From the NCBI GenBank assembly GCA_028564925.1, contig CM053033.1, positions 84,985,468 through 85,049,467 of the forward strand: 64,000 bases of DNA. The letters are read 5' to 3'. Below are positions 30,868 through 41,887 of the stretch, piece after piece (position 1 is the stretch's first letter; the number at the start of each line of letters is the position of its first letter). Origin of the DNA: Lithobates sylvaticus. Taxonomy: Eukaryota; Chordata; Amphibia; Anura; Ranidae. The position numbers and the translations under genes were made by a program. The notes under the pieces are model-generated. The model was not told the origin of the DNA. It saw nothing but the letters and a program-made list of their open reading frames with translations, and ran no database searches.

Positions 30868-33800
30868 TTGCCCCCCCACAAGGGCAGCCTCCGGATGCCC
30901 AGGCGGCTTGCCTTCTCAGGGTGGGCAATCAGGTAAGTACGAACTAGCCGTTTTGCATGTAAATTACTGTCTGGTTCCCAGGAATTACTTTCTGGACCGT
31001 ACCCTTTCCATTTGACCAAAAATTGTACTTGCCCATGTCTTCTTCTACAATTGAGAATAGCCTCCACCTCATATTCCTGGTTACCATCCACCAAAACAGG
31101 TTCAGGCGGGTCAGTTCCTCTGTCAGGGAAGGGATTAGGCACAGCAGGTTTTAACAAAGATACGTGAAATACCGGGTGAACTTTAAGAGAATCAGGTAAA
31201 GACAGTTCATAGGCCACTTCATTAATTTTCTTCTTAACAGGAAAAGGTCCCATAAATTTAGGTGCAAGTTTTTTAGAAGGGCACATCAATTTGATATTGG
31301 ATGTAGACAGCCATACCTGATCTCCAGGTTGCAGAACCAGCTCCCCCCTTCTCTTTTGGTCGAAGTTCCTCTTGCTATCTGCCTGGGCCTTGGACATAGC
31401 TTCTTGTAGGACCTGATTGTTGCGTTTGAGGAATTCCACTGTCTTCTGGACTGCCGGAACTGGGGATTCTGAAACAAAATCTGGTAAAAAAGTCAAGTGA
31501 AAACCATAATTGGAAAAGAAGGGGGATTGGTTAGTGGTTGAGTGACTGGCATTATTGTATGCAAATTCCGCTAGAGGCAGCAGGGAAACCCAATTGTCCT
31601 GAGAAAAGGAAGTAAAACATCGGATATATTGCTCGAGGGTTTGGTTGGTTCTCTCTGTCTGCCCATTAGTCTGTGGGTGATAGGCTGAGGAGAGAGAAAG
31701 CTCAATCTTCAAGATTTCACAAAGTGCCTTCCAGAAGCGTGAGGTGAATTGTACCCCTCTGTCGGAGACTATATTTGTAGGTACTCCGTGTAGTCTGACG
31801 ATCTCCTTAATGAATACACGGGCTGTCTCTGTAGCGGATGGGGTTCCCTTCAGGGGCACAAAATGGGCCATCTTAGATAGGCGATCTACCACCACAAAAA
31901 TGGCTGTGCACCCCTCAGAGCGGGGTAGTTCGACTATAAAGTCCATAGAAATCATTTTCCAAGGTCTGTCTGGTATAGGTAAAGGTTTAAGCAGTCCCCA
32001 GGCTCGGTTCCTTGAAGTCTTGTTCCGTGAGCAGATGGAGCAGGAATTGACGTACTTTTCACAAAACTCCCTTAAATTGGGCCACCAGAATGTACGCTGT
32101 ACAAGTTCACGAGTCTTCCGTACCCCGAAATGTCCTGCTAAGGGATGATCATGAAACAATGTTAGTACCTTAACTCGAATATCTTCAGGGACAAAGATTT
32201 GACTTCCCTTCCATAGCAAGCCATCTCGAGATGTCAAGGTGGTTCCTGGAGGTCTTGGAGAGTGGGAAGAGGCTTCCTTGATTAAAGTTAAGAGATCTGT
32301 GTGTAAGAGCAAAAAACTGTTTGTGGGTAGAATCGTGTCAGGAGCAGGTGAGTCCTTAGGGTTATCATGCATGCGTGACAATGCGTCTGGTTTGACGTTC
32401 TTTGATCCTGGCCGATAAGTGATGTGGAAACAGAAGCGAGTGAAAAACAAGGCCCAACGAGCTTGTCGGGGTCTCAAACGTTTGGCAGATCTTAGATATT
32501 CTAAATTTTTATGGTCGGTATATATTAATACCGGGTGAGCCGCACCCTCTAATAGATACCTCCACTCCTCCAAGGCGGTCTTGATGGCAAGGAGCTCCCG
32601 ATCCCCTACATCGTAATTTCTTTCAGCTGGCGATAACTTTCGGGAGAAGAATCCCACAGGGTGTATTAAATCCTCCTTACCCTGTCTTTGCGAAATGACC
32701 GCTCCCACCGCCACTTCGGATGCGTCAACTTCTAACAAAAAAGGTAAAGATGGGTTAGGGTGACTGAGAATTGGAGCTGATGTAAAAAGTCTTTTAAGTC
32801 TCTCAAATGCCTCTTGAGCCTCCGTACTCCAATGAAACCTGACATGTTGTTGTGTCAACCGTGTAATAGGGGCTATGATGGCAGAGAATCCCTTGATAAA
32901 TTTCCTGTAAAAGTTTGCGAAACCAATGAAACGTTGAATACCTTTTTTATCGGCGGGTGCAGGCCACTCCAGAACAGCAGATACTTTTTGGGGGTCCATC
33001 TTGATACCGGTCGCGGATATTATCAAACCCAAAAACTGGATCTCTTGTTGCTCGAACTCGCACTTCTCTGCTTTTGCGTATAGTCCATGTAGGCGAAGAC
33101 GGTCCAAGACTCTGCAAACGTGTTCCCGGTGTTGGCTGAGGGATTCAGAAAAAACCAAAATATCATCCAAATAAACAATTACAAAAATATCTAAGAAGTC
33201 CTTGAATACATCGTTAATCAGATGTTGAAAAGTGGCAGGTGCATTACATAGACCAAAGGGCATGACCAGATATTCATAATGCCCGAACCTTGTTCGGAAT
33301 GCCGTCTTCCATTCATGCCCAGCCCGGATGCGGACCAGATTATATGCCCCTCTTAGATCGAGTTTCGTAAAAATAGTAGCAGACCTTAATTTTTGGAATA
33401 ATTCGGGTATTAAGGGCAACGGGTAACGGTTCTTAACCGTAATTTTATTCAACTCCCGGTAATCTACACACGGGCGGAGAGTCTGATCCTTCTTAGTCAC
33501 AAAAAATATTCCAGCACCAGCTGGAGATGTAGATGGGCGGATGAATCCTTTTTCCAGGTTTTCGTTGATGTAAATTTTTAGTGCTTCCTGTTCTTTTTCT
33601 GACAGAGGGAAAATGCGCCCAAAGGGAATTTCGGCCCCAGGTAAGAGTTCAATTGGGCAGTCATATGCCCGATGGGGTGGAAGAGAGTCTGCTCCCTTTT
33701 TACTGAAAACATCGAGGAACCCATGATACGGTTCGGGTACTGATTGGCGTAGGTTCTGATCAATGTCCATGCAAAATAGGGTGACAGAGGATTGAGTAGA

Positions 33801-35213
33801 CTCCTTTTGACAATGTTCTTGGCAGTAGGGGGACGAGAACCTGATTTCTCTGGTAGTCCAATTGATGGAGGGATTATGGGCCTGAAGCCAGGGAATGCCC
33901 AGGATGATTGGGAACAACGGGGAAGAGATCACATCAAGGATCAGAAGCTCCTTATGCTGGAAGGAGGTGATGGCAGGTACGGGAAAAGTCTCTTGGGTCA
34001 CCTGTCCGGAGCTGATGCGGGAGCCGTCGGCCAAGAAGACTGAAAGTCGGTGGGTCTTATTCCGTAAGGGAATGTTGTGTTGGTTGGCGAAGGCAGAATC
34101 AATGAAGCAACTGCATGCTCCGGAATCAATAATTGCTTTAACTGGAATTGTCCTTCCTTGGAGCTGCAATGAGAGAGGGAGAGCAATGTGGGTTGTGTTA
34201 GCAGAAAGTGCTGAGAGACTGGCAGGAACAGAGGAAAAGCACTTACGCATCTTGACCGGACAGTTGCGCACGTAGTGTCCTGTTGTTCCACAGTACAGGC
34301 AGAGGTTAAGTTGATGGCGACGTGTGCGCTCTTCCGGGGTTAAGGTGGGTCGAATCAGTCCCAGCTGCATTGGCTCGGAGGCGTCCGGTGCAGGGCGGAT
34401 CGGCTGGAAGTTGGGTGGTGGTAAGTAGCGGGCAGCCGGGATTGGAGCTTTAGCAGTCACCCAAGTAGGGCGATTATGTTGGTAGGCCCGTTCAGTGCGA
34501 CGTTCCCGAAGGCGGCGATCAATCTGGATGGTTAGGGTGATTAAGGCCTCAAGAGTATCAGGTATGCCCACCCGGGCCAATTCATCTTTCAGTCCTTCTG
34601 ATAGGCCCATGCGGAACTGATGCCGTAGAGCTGCATCATTCCATTGAGTGTCCGCACTCCAGCGTCTAAAATCCGAAATGTACTCCTCGGCCGCCCGGCG
34701 ACCCTGCTGAAGTGTAGTTAAGGATGCCTCTGCTGTGGCGACCCGTTCAGGGTCTTCATAAAGCTGGGACATAGCTTCAAAGAAGGCCGTTAGTGATTGA
34801 ATCAAAACAGAGTCCTCTTCGAGAAGTCGGTGTGCCCAGATCTGTGGTTCTCCTAACAGTAGGGAGACCACAAACCCCACTTTAGTGGCTTCAAGTGAAA
34901 AAGTCCGGGGTTGCAGGGCGAAGTAAAGTCGACAAGCACTGCGGAAGGCCCGGAATTTAGTTCGGTCCCCTGAAAACTTCTCAGGTATGGGGACCCTTGG
35001 CTCAGGTGGAAGCATAACGACAGAAGGAGGGGAAGCAGCCTGAGCAGGGGCGGAAACGGACCCAGGAACCACGTGTATGGGGTTGATGATGTTCTGGACT
35101 TGCCCCTCCAATCTGGTGTAACCGTCTTGTAAGGATTTTACGGCTTGAGTGAGGGCTGACAGGTGTGAACAGATATCTGTCATGGGAGGGGTCTCTCCTG
35201 CAGGCTCAGTCAT
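30822..35213 (-). CDS. Chromovirus Gag-Pol polyprotein (fossil element part)
   Basis: One frame of 1,463 codons. Gag occupies about residues 1-340 with a CCHC knuckle CLYCGTTGHYVRNC (305-318). Aspartic protease: IIDSGACSCFID (361-372). Reverse transcriptase: FTKLDLRGAYN, MPFGLCNAPATFQ, IVYLDDILVFS (Asp pair 683-684). RNase H: LLEVDASEVAVGAVIS, YTDHKNLEYL. Integrase: zinc-binding H/H then C1058 and C1061; catalytic triad D1091, D1151, E1187 with the usual 35-residue spacing. A C-terminal chromodomain (about 1379-1430, YEVEAILNCRRRHGQVQFLV then WKGYGPESNSWEP) places it among chromoviruses and would target integration to marked chromatin. Gag and Pol share one frame, as in Tf1. Confidence 0.95.
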   Translation of the reverse strand: MTEPAGETPPMTDICSHLSALTQAVKSLQDGYTRLEGQVQNIINPIHVVPGSVSAPAQAASPPSVVMLPPEPRVPIPEKFSGDRTKFRAFRSACRLYFALQPRTFSLEATKVGFVVSLLLGEPQIWAHRLLEEDSVLIQSLTAFFEAMSQLYEDPERVATAEASLTTLQQGRRAAEEYISDFRRWSADTQWNDAALRHQFRMGLSEGLKDELARVGIPDTLEALITLTIQIDRRLRERRTERAYQHNRPTWVTAKAPIPAARYLPPPNFQPIRPAPDASEPMQLGLIRPTLTPEERTRRHQLNLCLYCGTTGHYVRNCPVKMRKCFSSVPASLSALSANTTHIALPLSLQLQGRTIPVKAIIDSGACSCFIDSAFANQHNIPLRNKTHRLSVFLADGSRISSGQVTQETFPVPAITSFQHKELLILDVISSPLFPIILGIPWLQAHNPSINWTTREIRFSSPYCQEHCQKESTQSSVTLFCMDIDQNLRQSVPEPYHGFLDVFSKKGADSLPPHRAYDCPIELLPGAEIPFGRIFPLSEKEQEALKIYINENLEKGFIRPSTSPAGAGIFFVTKKDQTLRPCVDYRELNKITVKNRYPLPLIPELFQKLRSATIFTKLDLRGAYNLVRIRAGHEWKTAFRTRFGHYEYLVMPFGLCNAPATFQHLINDVFKDFLDIFVIVYLDDILVFSESLSQHREHVCRVLDRLRLHGLYAKAEKCEFEQQEIQFLGLIISATGIKMDPQKVSAVLEWPAPADKKGIQRFIGFANFYRKFIKGFSAIIAPITRLTQQHVRFHWSTEAQEAFERLKRLFTSAPILSHPNPSLPFLLEVDASEVAVGAVISQRQGKEDLIHPVGFFSRKLSPAERNYDVGDRELLAIKTALEEWRYLLEGAAHPVLIYTDHKNLEYLRSAKRLRPRQARWALFFTRFCFHITYRPGSKNVKPDALSRMHDNPKDSPAPDTILPTNSFLLLHTDLLTLIKEASSHSPRPPGTTLTSRDGLLWKGSQIFVPEDIRVKVLTLFHDHPLAGHFGVRKTRELVQRTFWWPNLREFCEKYVNSCSICSRNKTSRNRAWGLLKPLPIPDRPWKMISMDFIVELPRSEGCTAIFVVVDRLSKMAHFVPLKGTPSATETARVFIKEIVRLHGVPTNIVSDRGVQFTSRFWKALCEILKIELSLSSAYHPQTNGQTERTNQTLEQYIRCFTSFSQDNWVSLLPLAEFAYNNASHSTTNQSPFFSNYGFHLTFLPDFVSESPVPAVQKTVEFLKRNNQVLQEAMSKAQADSKRNFDQKRRGELVLQPGDQVWLSTSNIKLMCPSKKLAPKFMGPFPVKKKINEVAYELSLPDSLKVHPVFHVSLLKPAVPNPFPDRGTDPPEPVLVDGNQEYEVEAILNCRRRHGQVQFLVKWKGYGPESNSWEPDSNLHAKRLVRTYLIAHPEKASRLGIRRLPLWGGNVKDFPGISGPSVRT

Positions 35214-35214
35214 G

Positions 35215-35226
35215 GCTGTGTTGTAC
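35215..35226 (-). promoter_or_regulatory. Primer-binding site, self-priming type
   Basis: Directly inside the 5' LTR. GCTGTGTTGT (plus strand 35215-35224) is the perfect 10-nt reverse complement of ACAACACAGC at 35736-35745 in the LTR, at the expected RNA start. No tRNA-type TGG start is seen after the LTR. This matches the self-priming used by Tf1 and Sushi-type chromoviruses. Only 2 nt separate it from the LTR. Confidence 0.65.
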
Positions 35227-35930
35227 TGTTACGTACCTGGACGTAGAGCCTGACTTGTAGGAGGAGACCTCTCATACAGCGCTGGTTCACGTGCCACTGG
35301 AGATGGGGACAGTGGTGACGTGAGCACAGTGGGGTAGGAGTGCCTGGTTTGTAGAGGAAGGTGTTGGAACCAACAGGAAGGTCCTCCAGTAATGTCCGTA
35401 TGCGGATGGCAGGATGTAGGACTGCAGCTGTAGGTGGTTGAAGCAGGATACAACAGAACCAGGCAACAGGTGGATCAAACAAGTGGGAATCAGCAGAGGC
35501 AAGGTCAGACAGTCCAGTTGGCAACAGCAGATCAATCAGATGATAGGAGCAGGCAATAGCAGAGTCGGTAGGCAGGCTGGAGTCGGTAACCAAAGACAGA
35601 TGTAACAAGGTCAGGCAGGCCGGGTCGGGTAGGAGAAGGTAGAGTAGTCCAAACAGAGCCGGGTCGGTAACGGGAGATCACAGGTTCAGGTTTCGGATCA
35701 GGTTTTCGGGTGGCTGACAAGCAGGAAGCTTAAAGACAACACAGCACTGGCTGAGTGTCACTGCTGGGCTTTTAAAGCCCGTTTTGGCGCCAATTGCGTT
35801 CCCGCGCATGCGCACATGCACGCGCGCGCCGCCGCGCGCGCTAACGCGCACGCTAACGTGCACGCGCGCGCGCCCGCCGCGCACCTATGTGCGCACGGAA
35901 GGACCGGAAATGCCTGGAAAGTCCTTGACA
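35227..35930 (-). repeat. 5' LTR of chromovirus
   Basis: 704 bp. In element sense, U3 contains an NRF1-type GCGCATGCGC (35804-35813), an alternating CG-rich block with Z-DNA-like pattern (about 35820-35882), then a TATA-like CTTTAAAAG (about 35769-35777). The predicted RNA start, about 25-30 nt later, falls on the 10-nt self-priming word. Confidence 0.93.
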
Positions 35931-35935
35931 GTTTA

Positions 35936-37032
35936 TCTCATGACATGTTTACTATAAAGAGTCAGTTTGATCTGATGCCCAATAGGACACTTTGGCAAGG
36001 ATCTTTCTCTTTAGGAATATCCTAGCGGGTCATCACCAGCATTCCTAATCCATGAAAACAGACTATAGCCACCCGCAGGAGCTAAAATTAAAATCCATGA
36101 AAACGGTGGATGTCAGTTAGATGCAGGGGGGGGGGGGGGGGGGACAATAAAGTATAAAGACATTTATAGAAATGGTTGATGCCTGTCTAAAAATTGCACT
36201 ATTAAGTCCTTTGCCAGTTTTAGATCCATAGCTGGGTTTCTGTCTGCAGTTCCTAGTAAAGAATAATACGCAGAATTATCAGTTGAGTTTTGGCACATAA
36301 AATGACATGTTTTCCATTATTTTCTGATTGCATAGCCTGTAAGACAACCAACCCCCATCTCAATAGGCAGTACAATAAGAGATGCTCCCATCATGCCCCT
36401 TCCCCATTCTATAGCCTGCCTGGGTCCCCTGTGTCTCCTTGCTGCCCCTTTCGCATTGTCTTACCCCCCTCCCCCAGCATCATTACCCCACTACAATAGC
36501 TGCCAGTCTTGACGTCATAGGCGGAATGTATTATCTATATTTGTCAATGTGACACAATCCTGAAATATTGAGGATATAATGAGGCACAGAGGGGGCAGTC
36601 ACAGCAACAGCCATCCTATTTATGCCGCGCGCTTTACTTCTTAACCATTTTTCTGCCAGCACAATGAGAATTCCTATAGAGACTAAAGATGGTTACGGGC
36701 TACAGCCAACACCCTGGGCATGCAGATCACCCCAGGGGGCCAGGGAATGACCCTCACACACAGTCACAAGATGGAAATCCCGTCTGTGGCTTGAATATGA
36801 GGAAACTGGGGAACTAGAAGTTCCAGCAAGTCTTATCAGTGACTTATGCACACAACAAGTCCCAGCATGGCCTACTGGTGAATACTATAAGTCCTACTAT
36901 ACTTTAGAGCTAAAGATACCAACAGGTGTTTGGCCAGCATTAGACCTTCAGTTCTACAGGAAGCTAAACACACTTTAAAATGATTGTTCCATACATCATT
37001 CAATTTCATTGTTTAACCAAATTAATTTTATG
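35936..37032. other. Intergenic DNA, no gene seen
   Basis: Contains an 18-G homopolymer (36126-36143) and a C-rich stretch near 36390-36490. No gene. Confidence 0.55.
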
Positions 37033-37040
37033 TTCAGAGC

Positions 37041-37881
37041 AATGGTCCCAAACTGCACCCTACGGGCTAGAAGAGTCCTTTTGGTTGCCTTTATCTGCCC
37101 CTTGGGACACCATTTCTCCCAATGATGTGAAGCACCATTCCTTCCACTGATATCAATGAGGCACAGTTTCTTACACGGACATCAACGATGGGGCACTATT
37201 CCCTTGATAGTGCCCCATTGTTGGTATCAATTTCTTCCAAAGACATCAATGATGGGGCACTATTCTCCCAATTGACACCAACGACGGGTCACTATTTCTT
37301 CCACTGACATTAACGGTGGGGCACTATTCCTTCCACTGACATCAACAATGGGGTACTATTTCTTCCACTGACATCAATGATGGGGCACTATTCCCCCAAT
37401 TTACACCAACGATGGGGCACTATTCCTTCCACTGACATCGATGAGGAATCATTCCTTCCACTGACATCAACGATGAGGAACTGTTCCCCCCACTGACACC
37501 AATGATGGGGCACTATTCCTTCCACTGACATCGATGAGGAATTATTCCTTCCACTGACATCAACGATGAGGAACTGTTCCCCCCACTGACACCAATGATA
37601 AGGCACCATTACTTCCACTGACACACACAGAGTACTGTTCCTCCCACTGATGTCAACAACTGGTACTATTGCTCCCGTCAATGCAAATAATGAGGCACTA
37701 TTCCTACAACAAATGACCACAGGCACTTTGTCATTTTCTTATTCCCACTGACATCCAAGCCTGAGGCATTATTTAATGCCACGACTCCAGGGCATGTTCT
37801 ACTCAAATTGGCCAGTCTGGTCCCCCTGAAGCCTGAATGACAGTAATCTGGCCTTTTGTTTGAAAGTTTGAAGACCTGTGG
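37041..37881. mobile_element. hAT-like element with internal minisatellite
   Basis: Ends AATGGTCCCAAACTG and AGTTTGAAGACCTGTGG are imperfect inverted repeats of hAT type, flanked by a 6-of-8 match TTCAGAGC / TCTAGAGC (37033-37040, 37882-37889). No transposase; most of the interior is the tandem array below. Confidence 0.5.
37128..37715. repeat. 32-bp degenerate minisatellite
   Basis: About 18 diverged units around GGGGCACTATTCCTTCCACT plus GACATCAACGAT. A two-unit higher-order repeat near 37430-37580 is almost exact. The 112-codon minus-strand frame here is a by-product. Confidence 0.85.
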
Positions 37882-38150
37882 TCTAGAGCTAGAGATCTCA
37901 TGATCACAGTTAAACTGATGAGACAATTGGCCAGCTTGGAAGATTTTGATCATTTTTAATGAAAGCCGTAGTAAATCACCAATTTTTGTAAACTGGCCCC
38001 TGCAGGGTTATGCTATATTGTACCAGTATGTACTGCATACTAGTGCAATATGACAGACTTACCTTTTAAATGGAGCCCCCCAGCGCTGAGCTGGCACTGC
38101 TCTTGGCGCTGCCATCTTCATTCGATCTTCCTTTCTGGTTCACGCTCTTA

Positions 38151-38548
38151 TGTCGCGTACACACGATCGGAACTCTCGTCAGAAAAGCCTTGGATGTTTT
38201 TTCCGTCAAAATTCCGCTCAAGCTTGTGTTGCCTACACACAGTCACATTAAATTCCGATCGTTAAGAACGCGGTGACGTACAAACACTACGACGAGCCGC
38301 GAAAATGAAGTTCAATGCTTCCGAGCATGCGTCGAATTGTTTCCTAACATGCGTCGGAATTTTGCGCGTCGGAATTGCCACAGACGATCAGAATTTCGGT
38401 AGGAAAAATTGAGAACATGCTCCCAATCTTTTGCTGGCCAAAATTCCGCCAGCAAAAGTCCGATGGAGCATACACATGGTCACATTTTCCGATGAAAAGC
38501 TCTCATCTGTCTTTTGCTGTCCGAATTTCTGATCATGTGTACGCGGCA
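38151..38548. mobile_element. MITE (TGTCGCGTACACAC ends)
   Basis: Ends TGTCGCGTACACACG and CATGTGTACGCGGCA with TTA on both sides (38148-38150, 38549-38551). Interior words CGGAATTTTG, TTCCGAT; subfamily distinct from the GTCGGAC type. Confidence 0.85.
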
Positions 38549-38604
38549 TTAGGCCGTTTCAATGGCCAGACCATGATGATGTCACTCCCCTACATGCACA
38601 CTAA

Positions 38605-39029
38605 AGCCCCATACACACGGTCGGAAAATCCGACCACCAAATCCATCGGATTTGGTCCGACGGATTTAGTCCGACACTGGTGTTGCATACACACGGTCGG
38701 ACAAAGTTGTCGGAAAATCCGATCATTCTGAACGTGGTGACGTTTGTTGCCTACGACGGGACTACGTAGAGGCTAGTAGCCAATAGCTTTGGTCTTGTAA
38801 TGTGATCTGAGCATGCGTAGCACTTTGTCCGTCGGACTATGCTACACACGATCGGAATTGGTATGATCGGACTTTGTTGTCGGAATATTTATAGAGCAGG
38901 AGATAGAACTTTGTCCGTCGGACAATCCGATGGAAACTGTCCGATGGTGCCTACACACGGTCGGAATTTCCGACAACATTGTCCGATAGGACAGAATCCG
39001 TCGGAAAATCCGACCGTGTGTATGGGGCT
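38605..39029. mobile_element. MITE (AGCCCCATACACAC ends)
   Basis: Ends AGCCCCATACACACGG and CCGTGTGTATGGGGCT, with CACTAA to the left and TTAGTG to the right, so the palindrome continues into the flank. Same family as 48023. Confidence 0.85.
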
Positions 39030-39960
39030 TTAGTGTGCCCAGAATGCGCTATGAATGCGCAGTGATATCATATTCTGGAGCCGATGTGAATATCCCCTAA
39101 ATGGCACAATGTTTAAGAGATATAATAAGTCTTACCCGTGGGTACTGTGAATATCAATGAGTGATTGTGGTGGATCGCTTTTTAGATTGTAGCATTGCCT
39201 CCTGTCTGCCTGTCAGATGGTTTTACACCACAAGCTTGTTTTTCAATCCCAAGAGAATTTTACATTGAAAACCATGCCTCTATTATCATCTCCACATTTG
39301 GCACAAGGTTGCTTTGTGGCCCTATTGACTTTAATGGGTACAATTTGCAGGTTTAATGCAATGTGAAGGCACTGGTCTGAATTGTCCAATTTTGCAGTAT
39401 AGTAAACAACGTTGTGTCGCTACCACAATGCAAACACTTTGACATTAGGCCTTGTTCACATGGGCAGAAGGCTGCAGTAAAATTCAAATTGAAAGATCAT
39501 TACTGATAATTCTATACTATATAGTCCCAAGGGTATCCAGGACACTCTGTGGGGTCTATTTTTTTTTTTTTTTATTTGCTGTGGGAATCTTTTACCACTC
39601 AAACAAAAGTCACAAATAATGCCCAAAATGTTTGTGATATGTGTGAAATGTCAGTTTCTATTTGTTGCCTTTCATAGGGCATATGTAACACTCCCTAACA
39701 GTCATTCCCAAGAGAAAATAACCTTAAGAATATTCGGCCAGAAGAGTAAAAGAACGTTCAACCATCAGAGAAAATAGCCTAACCCTAATTGGCTAAACAC
39801 ATTCTACCTCATATTCGACATTCAAACGTAAGGATGACCTCTGATAAGTGTATGGAGATTCCTGTACTCACCACTGACAGCATATATAACCAGCTTATGT
39901 GCAGACTAGACTGCTATACAGAACTGAGACAATGATTCAGAGATGGAGCTCAGTCGTTTG
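39030..39960. other. Intergenic DNA, no gene seen
   Basis: A/T-rich, T-run at 39559-39573, no coding signal. Confidence 0.5.
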
Positions 39961-39964
39961 TGTT

Positions 39965-40280
39965 GGGGCTCTTTCACACCAGTGGACTCCACCAGCGGAT
40001 CTGCCTCTCCGCTAATCCCCATTGAGCAGGCGGATGACAGGTCCGTGTCCACTCCGCTTATGGAGGGCAGACACGGACATAGCCCGCTTTCCTCTATAAG
40101 CGGTCAGATGTAAATGGAGCTCCTGTCTGTTTACATCTGATTGCTATCCGATCCGCCAGAACAATGGGGAATGGATCCTCCATCTGTTTTTAGCAGATAG
40201 CACTGGATCCAAGGTCAGCGGGTGTAAACTGGCACATGTCCGTTTACATCTGCCGCTCCATAGAGGGCCCGCCTAAAAAA
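39965..40280. mobile_element. Partial MITE, GGATCC/GGATGACAGGTCC type
   Basis: Starts GGGGCTCTTTCACACC and shares GATGACAGGTCC with the MITE at 8952-9316. A right terminus is not visible. Confidence 0.5.
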
Positions 40281-40293
40281 CTGACATAGTTAA

Positions 40294-40650
40294 AGGCTAA
40301 TTTTTTTTCTATAAAAATAACAAACATGTTATACTTACCTGCACTGTGCAGTGGTTTTGCCCCTATCCTCGTCTTCTCAGGTCCCTTACAGGCGCTCCTG
40401 GCCTCTCCCTCCTATTGAGAGCCCCCACAGCAAGCAGCTTGCTATGGGGGCTCCCGAGCCAAGCCGCAGCTCGGTGTAACTATTCAGATACAGAGCCACG
40501 GTTCAGCCCCGCCCTCTTTCTCTCCTAAATGGCTAACTGACTGCAGCGGGAGCCAATGGCACCACTGCTGTGTTTCAGCCAATCAGGAGGGAGAGTCCCA
40601 GATGGCTGAGGCACTTGTGTGCATCGCTGGATCAAGAGGAGGCTTAGGTA
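40294..40650 (+). repeat. TTAA-type frog repeat, copy 1
   Basis: TTAA then a diverged start, AACAAACATGTTATACTTACC, GC-rich middle with AGCAAGCAGCTTGCT, ending near GCATCGCTGGATCAAGA...AGGTAAGTA. A second copy in the same order is at 62252-62600. Non-coding. Confidence 0.55.
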
Positions 40651-40657
40651 AGTATTA

Positions 40658-40941
40658 GGCCCCTTTCACACTGGTGCATTTTTAAGCTGCTACAGCGCTA
40701 AAAATAGCACCTGAAAAAATTCGGGCCCCTTTCACTCCAGTGTGAAAGCCGGAGGGCTTTTACACTGGACCGCTCCTACCCATTGAAATCAATGAGACAG
40801 CAGCGGTGCTTTGCGGGCGGTTTTAACCCTTTTTCGGATGTTAGCAGGGGTTAAAACCGCCGCTAAAACGACGGTAAAGCAGCGCTAAATATAGCGCTGT
40901 TTTACTGCCAACGCCACTCCCGCCCCTGTGTGAAAGAGGCT
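40658..40941. mobile_element. MITE (GGCCCCTTTCACACTGG ends)
   Basis: Ends GGCCCCTTTCACACTGG and CTGTGTGAAAGAGGCT with TTA on both sides. The interior has CAGCGCTAAAAATAGC and GGTAAAGCAGCGCTAAATA, shared with 43198 and 47097. Confidence 0.85.
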
Positions 40942-41139
40942 TTAGGGGGGCTGAGGAGGGCTACTGCACACTTTTTATCTTAATGCTTAGAATGTTTAGG
41001 AGGTGGAGTCAAGAGGTGACTCAGAGAACAGGTGCATGAACTCCCCCTGTCTGAGAAAAAAAAAAAACTGAAAACAGGTAAAGGGGCACCCACAGATCCT
41101 GCAGCAAAGAAATCAAAGCTACAGCATTTTGACAGAGCT

Positions 41140-41530
41140 CAGTCCAACTTTCTCCCGACAGCAAAGGTCAGACGGAACGAATCCGCCGGACAATTCGATC
41201 GTGTGTGGGCTTCATCAGACCTTTGCTGTCGAAAAATCAGACGGAATTTAGAACATGTTTTAAATTTTTCCGCTGGAACCAGTTCCTATGGAGAAATCCA
41301 TTCGTCTGTATGCTAGTCCAACGGATGAAAACCGACGCTAGGGCAGCTATTGGCTACTGGCTATGAACTTTCTTATTCTACTCTGGTTGTACATCAATCC
41401 GTTGGACTTTGGTGTGATTGTGTGTGTCCAAGTCCGTTCATTCTAAAAGTCTGTCGGAAGTCCGCCGAAAGTCTGTCGGAAAAACCGTCGGACCTAGTCT
41501 GCTGGAAAGTCCGGTCGTGTGTACGCGGCA
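41140..41530. mobile_element. MITE, left end lost
   Basis: Right end GGTCGTGTGTACGCGGCA followed by TTA matches the 38151/57745 subfamily. The left terminus is not recognisable, and the start is approximate. Confidence 0.55.
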
Positions 41531-41533
41531 TTA

Positions 41534-41887
41534 GACTGCATGCTTCATATAAAGTCCCCTCTTTCCATGTTAATTTTGTATAATGGCCCACCAGTCTCTG
41601 ATAATTTGTGAATTGCCCAGAGAAGTATTCAAAAATTATGTTGAAAAAATGGGTACATAGCATCCAGGGTGCCGCATCCGTGTATGTACCGCAAGTGGCA
41701 AAACAGGAATGCATTAAAAAAATGAAATCTTGGAACAAGGACAACATAAAGGTCAATACTAAAGAGAGTACCAGAGGCTAAATGTCTGGAGTTTAGGAGC
41801 CCTGAGCACCCCTTTTTGGGTTCTGTATAGGGCCTAATTTTTGTTATCATTCTCTGCCTGACTGTACTATTGTGGCTACAATTTTCT
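41534..41887. other. Intergenic DNA, no gene seen
   Basis: No convincing frame; the 120-codon minus-strand frame at 41394-41756 runs into the neighbouring MITE. Confidence 0.5.

Larger units (their letters stand above)
30176..35930 (-). mobile_element. Ty3/Gypsy chromovirus (LTR retrotransposon)
   Basis: Fossil class: LTR element of the vertebrate chromovirus type, looks whole with no clear break, likely very young. Flanked by an identical 5-bp duplication GTTTA (30171-30175, 35931-35935). LTRs start TG and end CA. The single gag-pol frame reads on the minus strand, so the 5' LTR is the one at higher coordinates. A purine-rich tract TGTGGGGGGGCAA (minus strand, about 30868-30880) abuts the 3' LTR, and a self-priming-type primer site abuts the 5' LTR. 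Confidence 0.96.

Noticed and set aside
31744-34275. Plus-strand frames of 83-134 codons within the chromovirus.
   Set aside because: Antisense shadows of the gag-pol frame.
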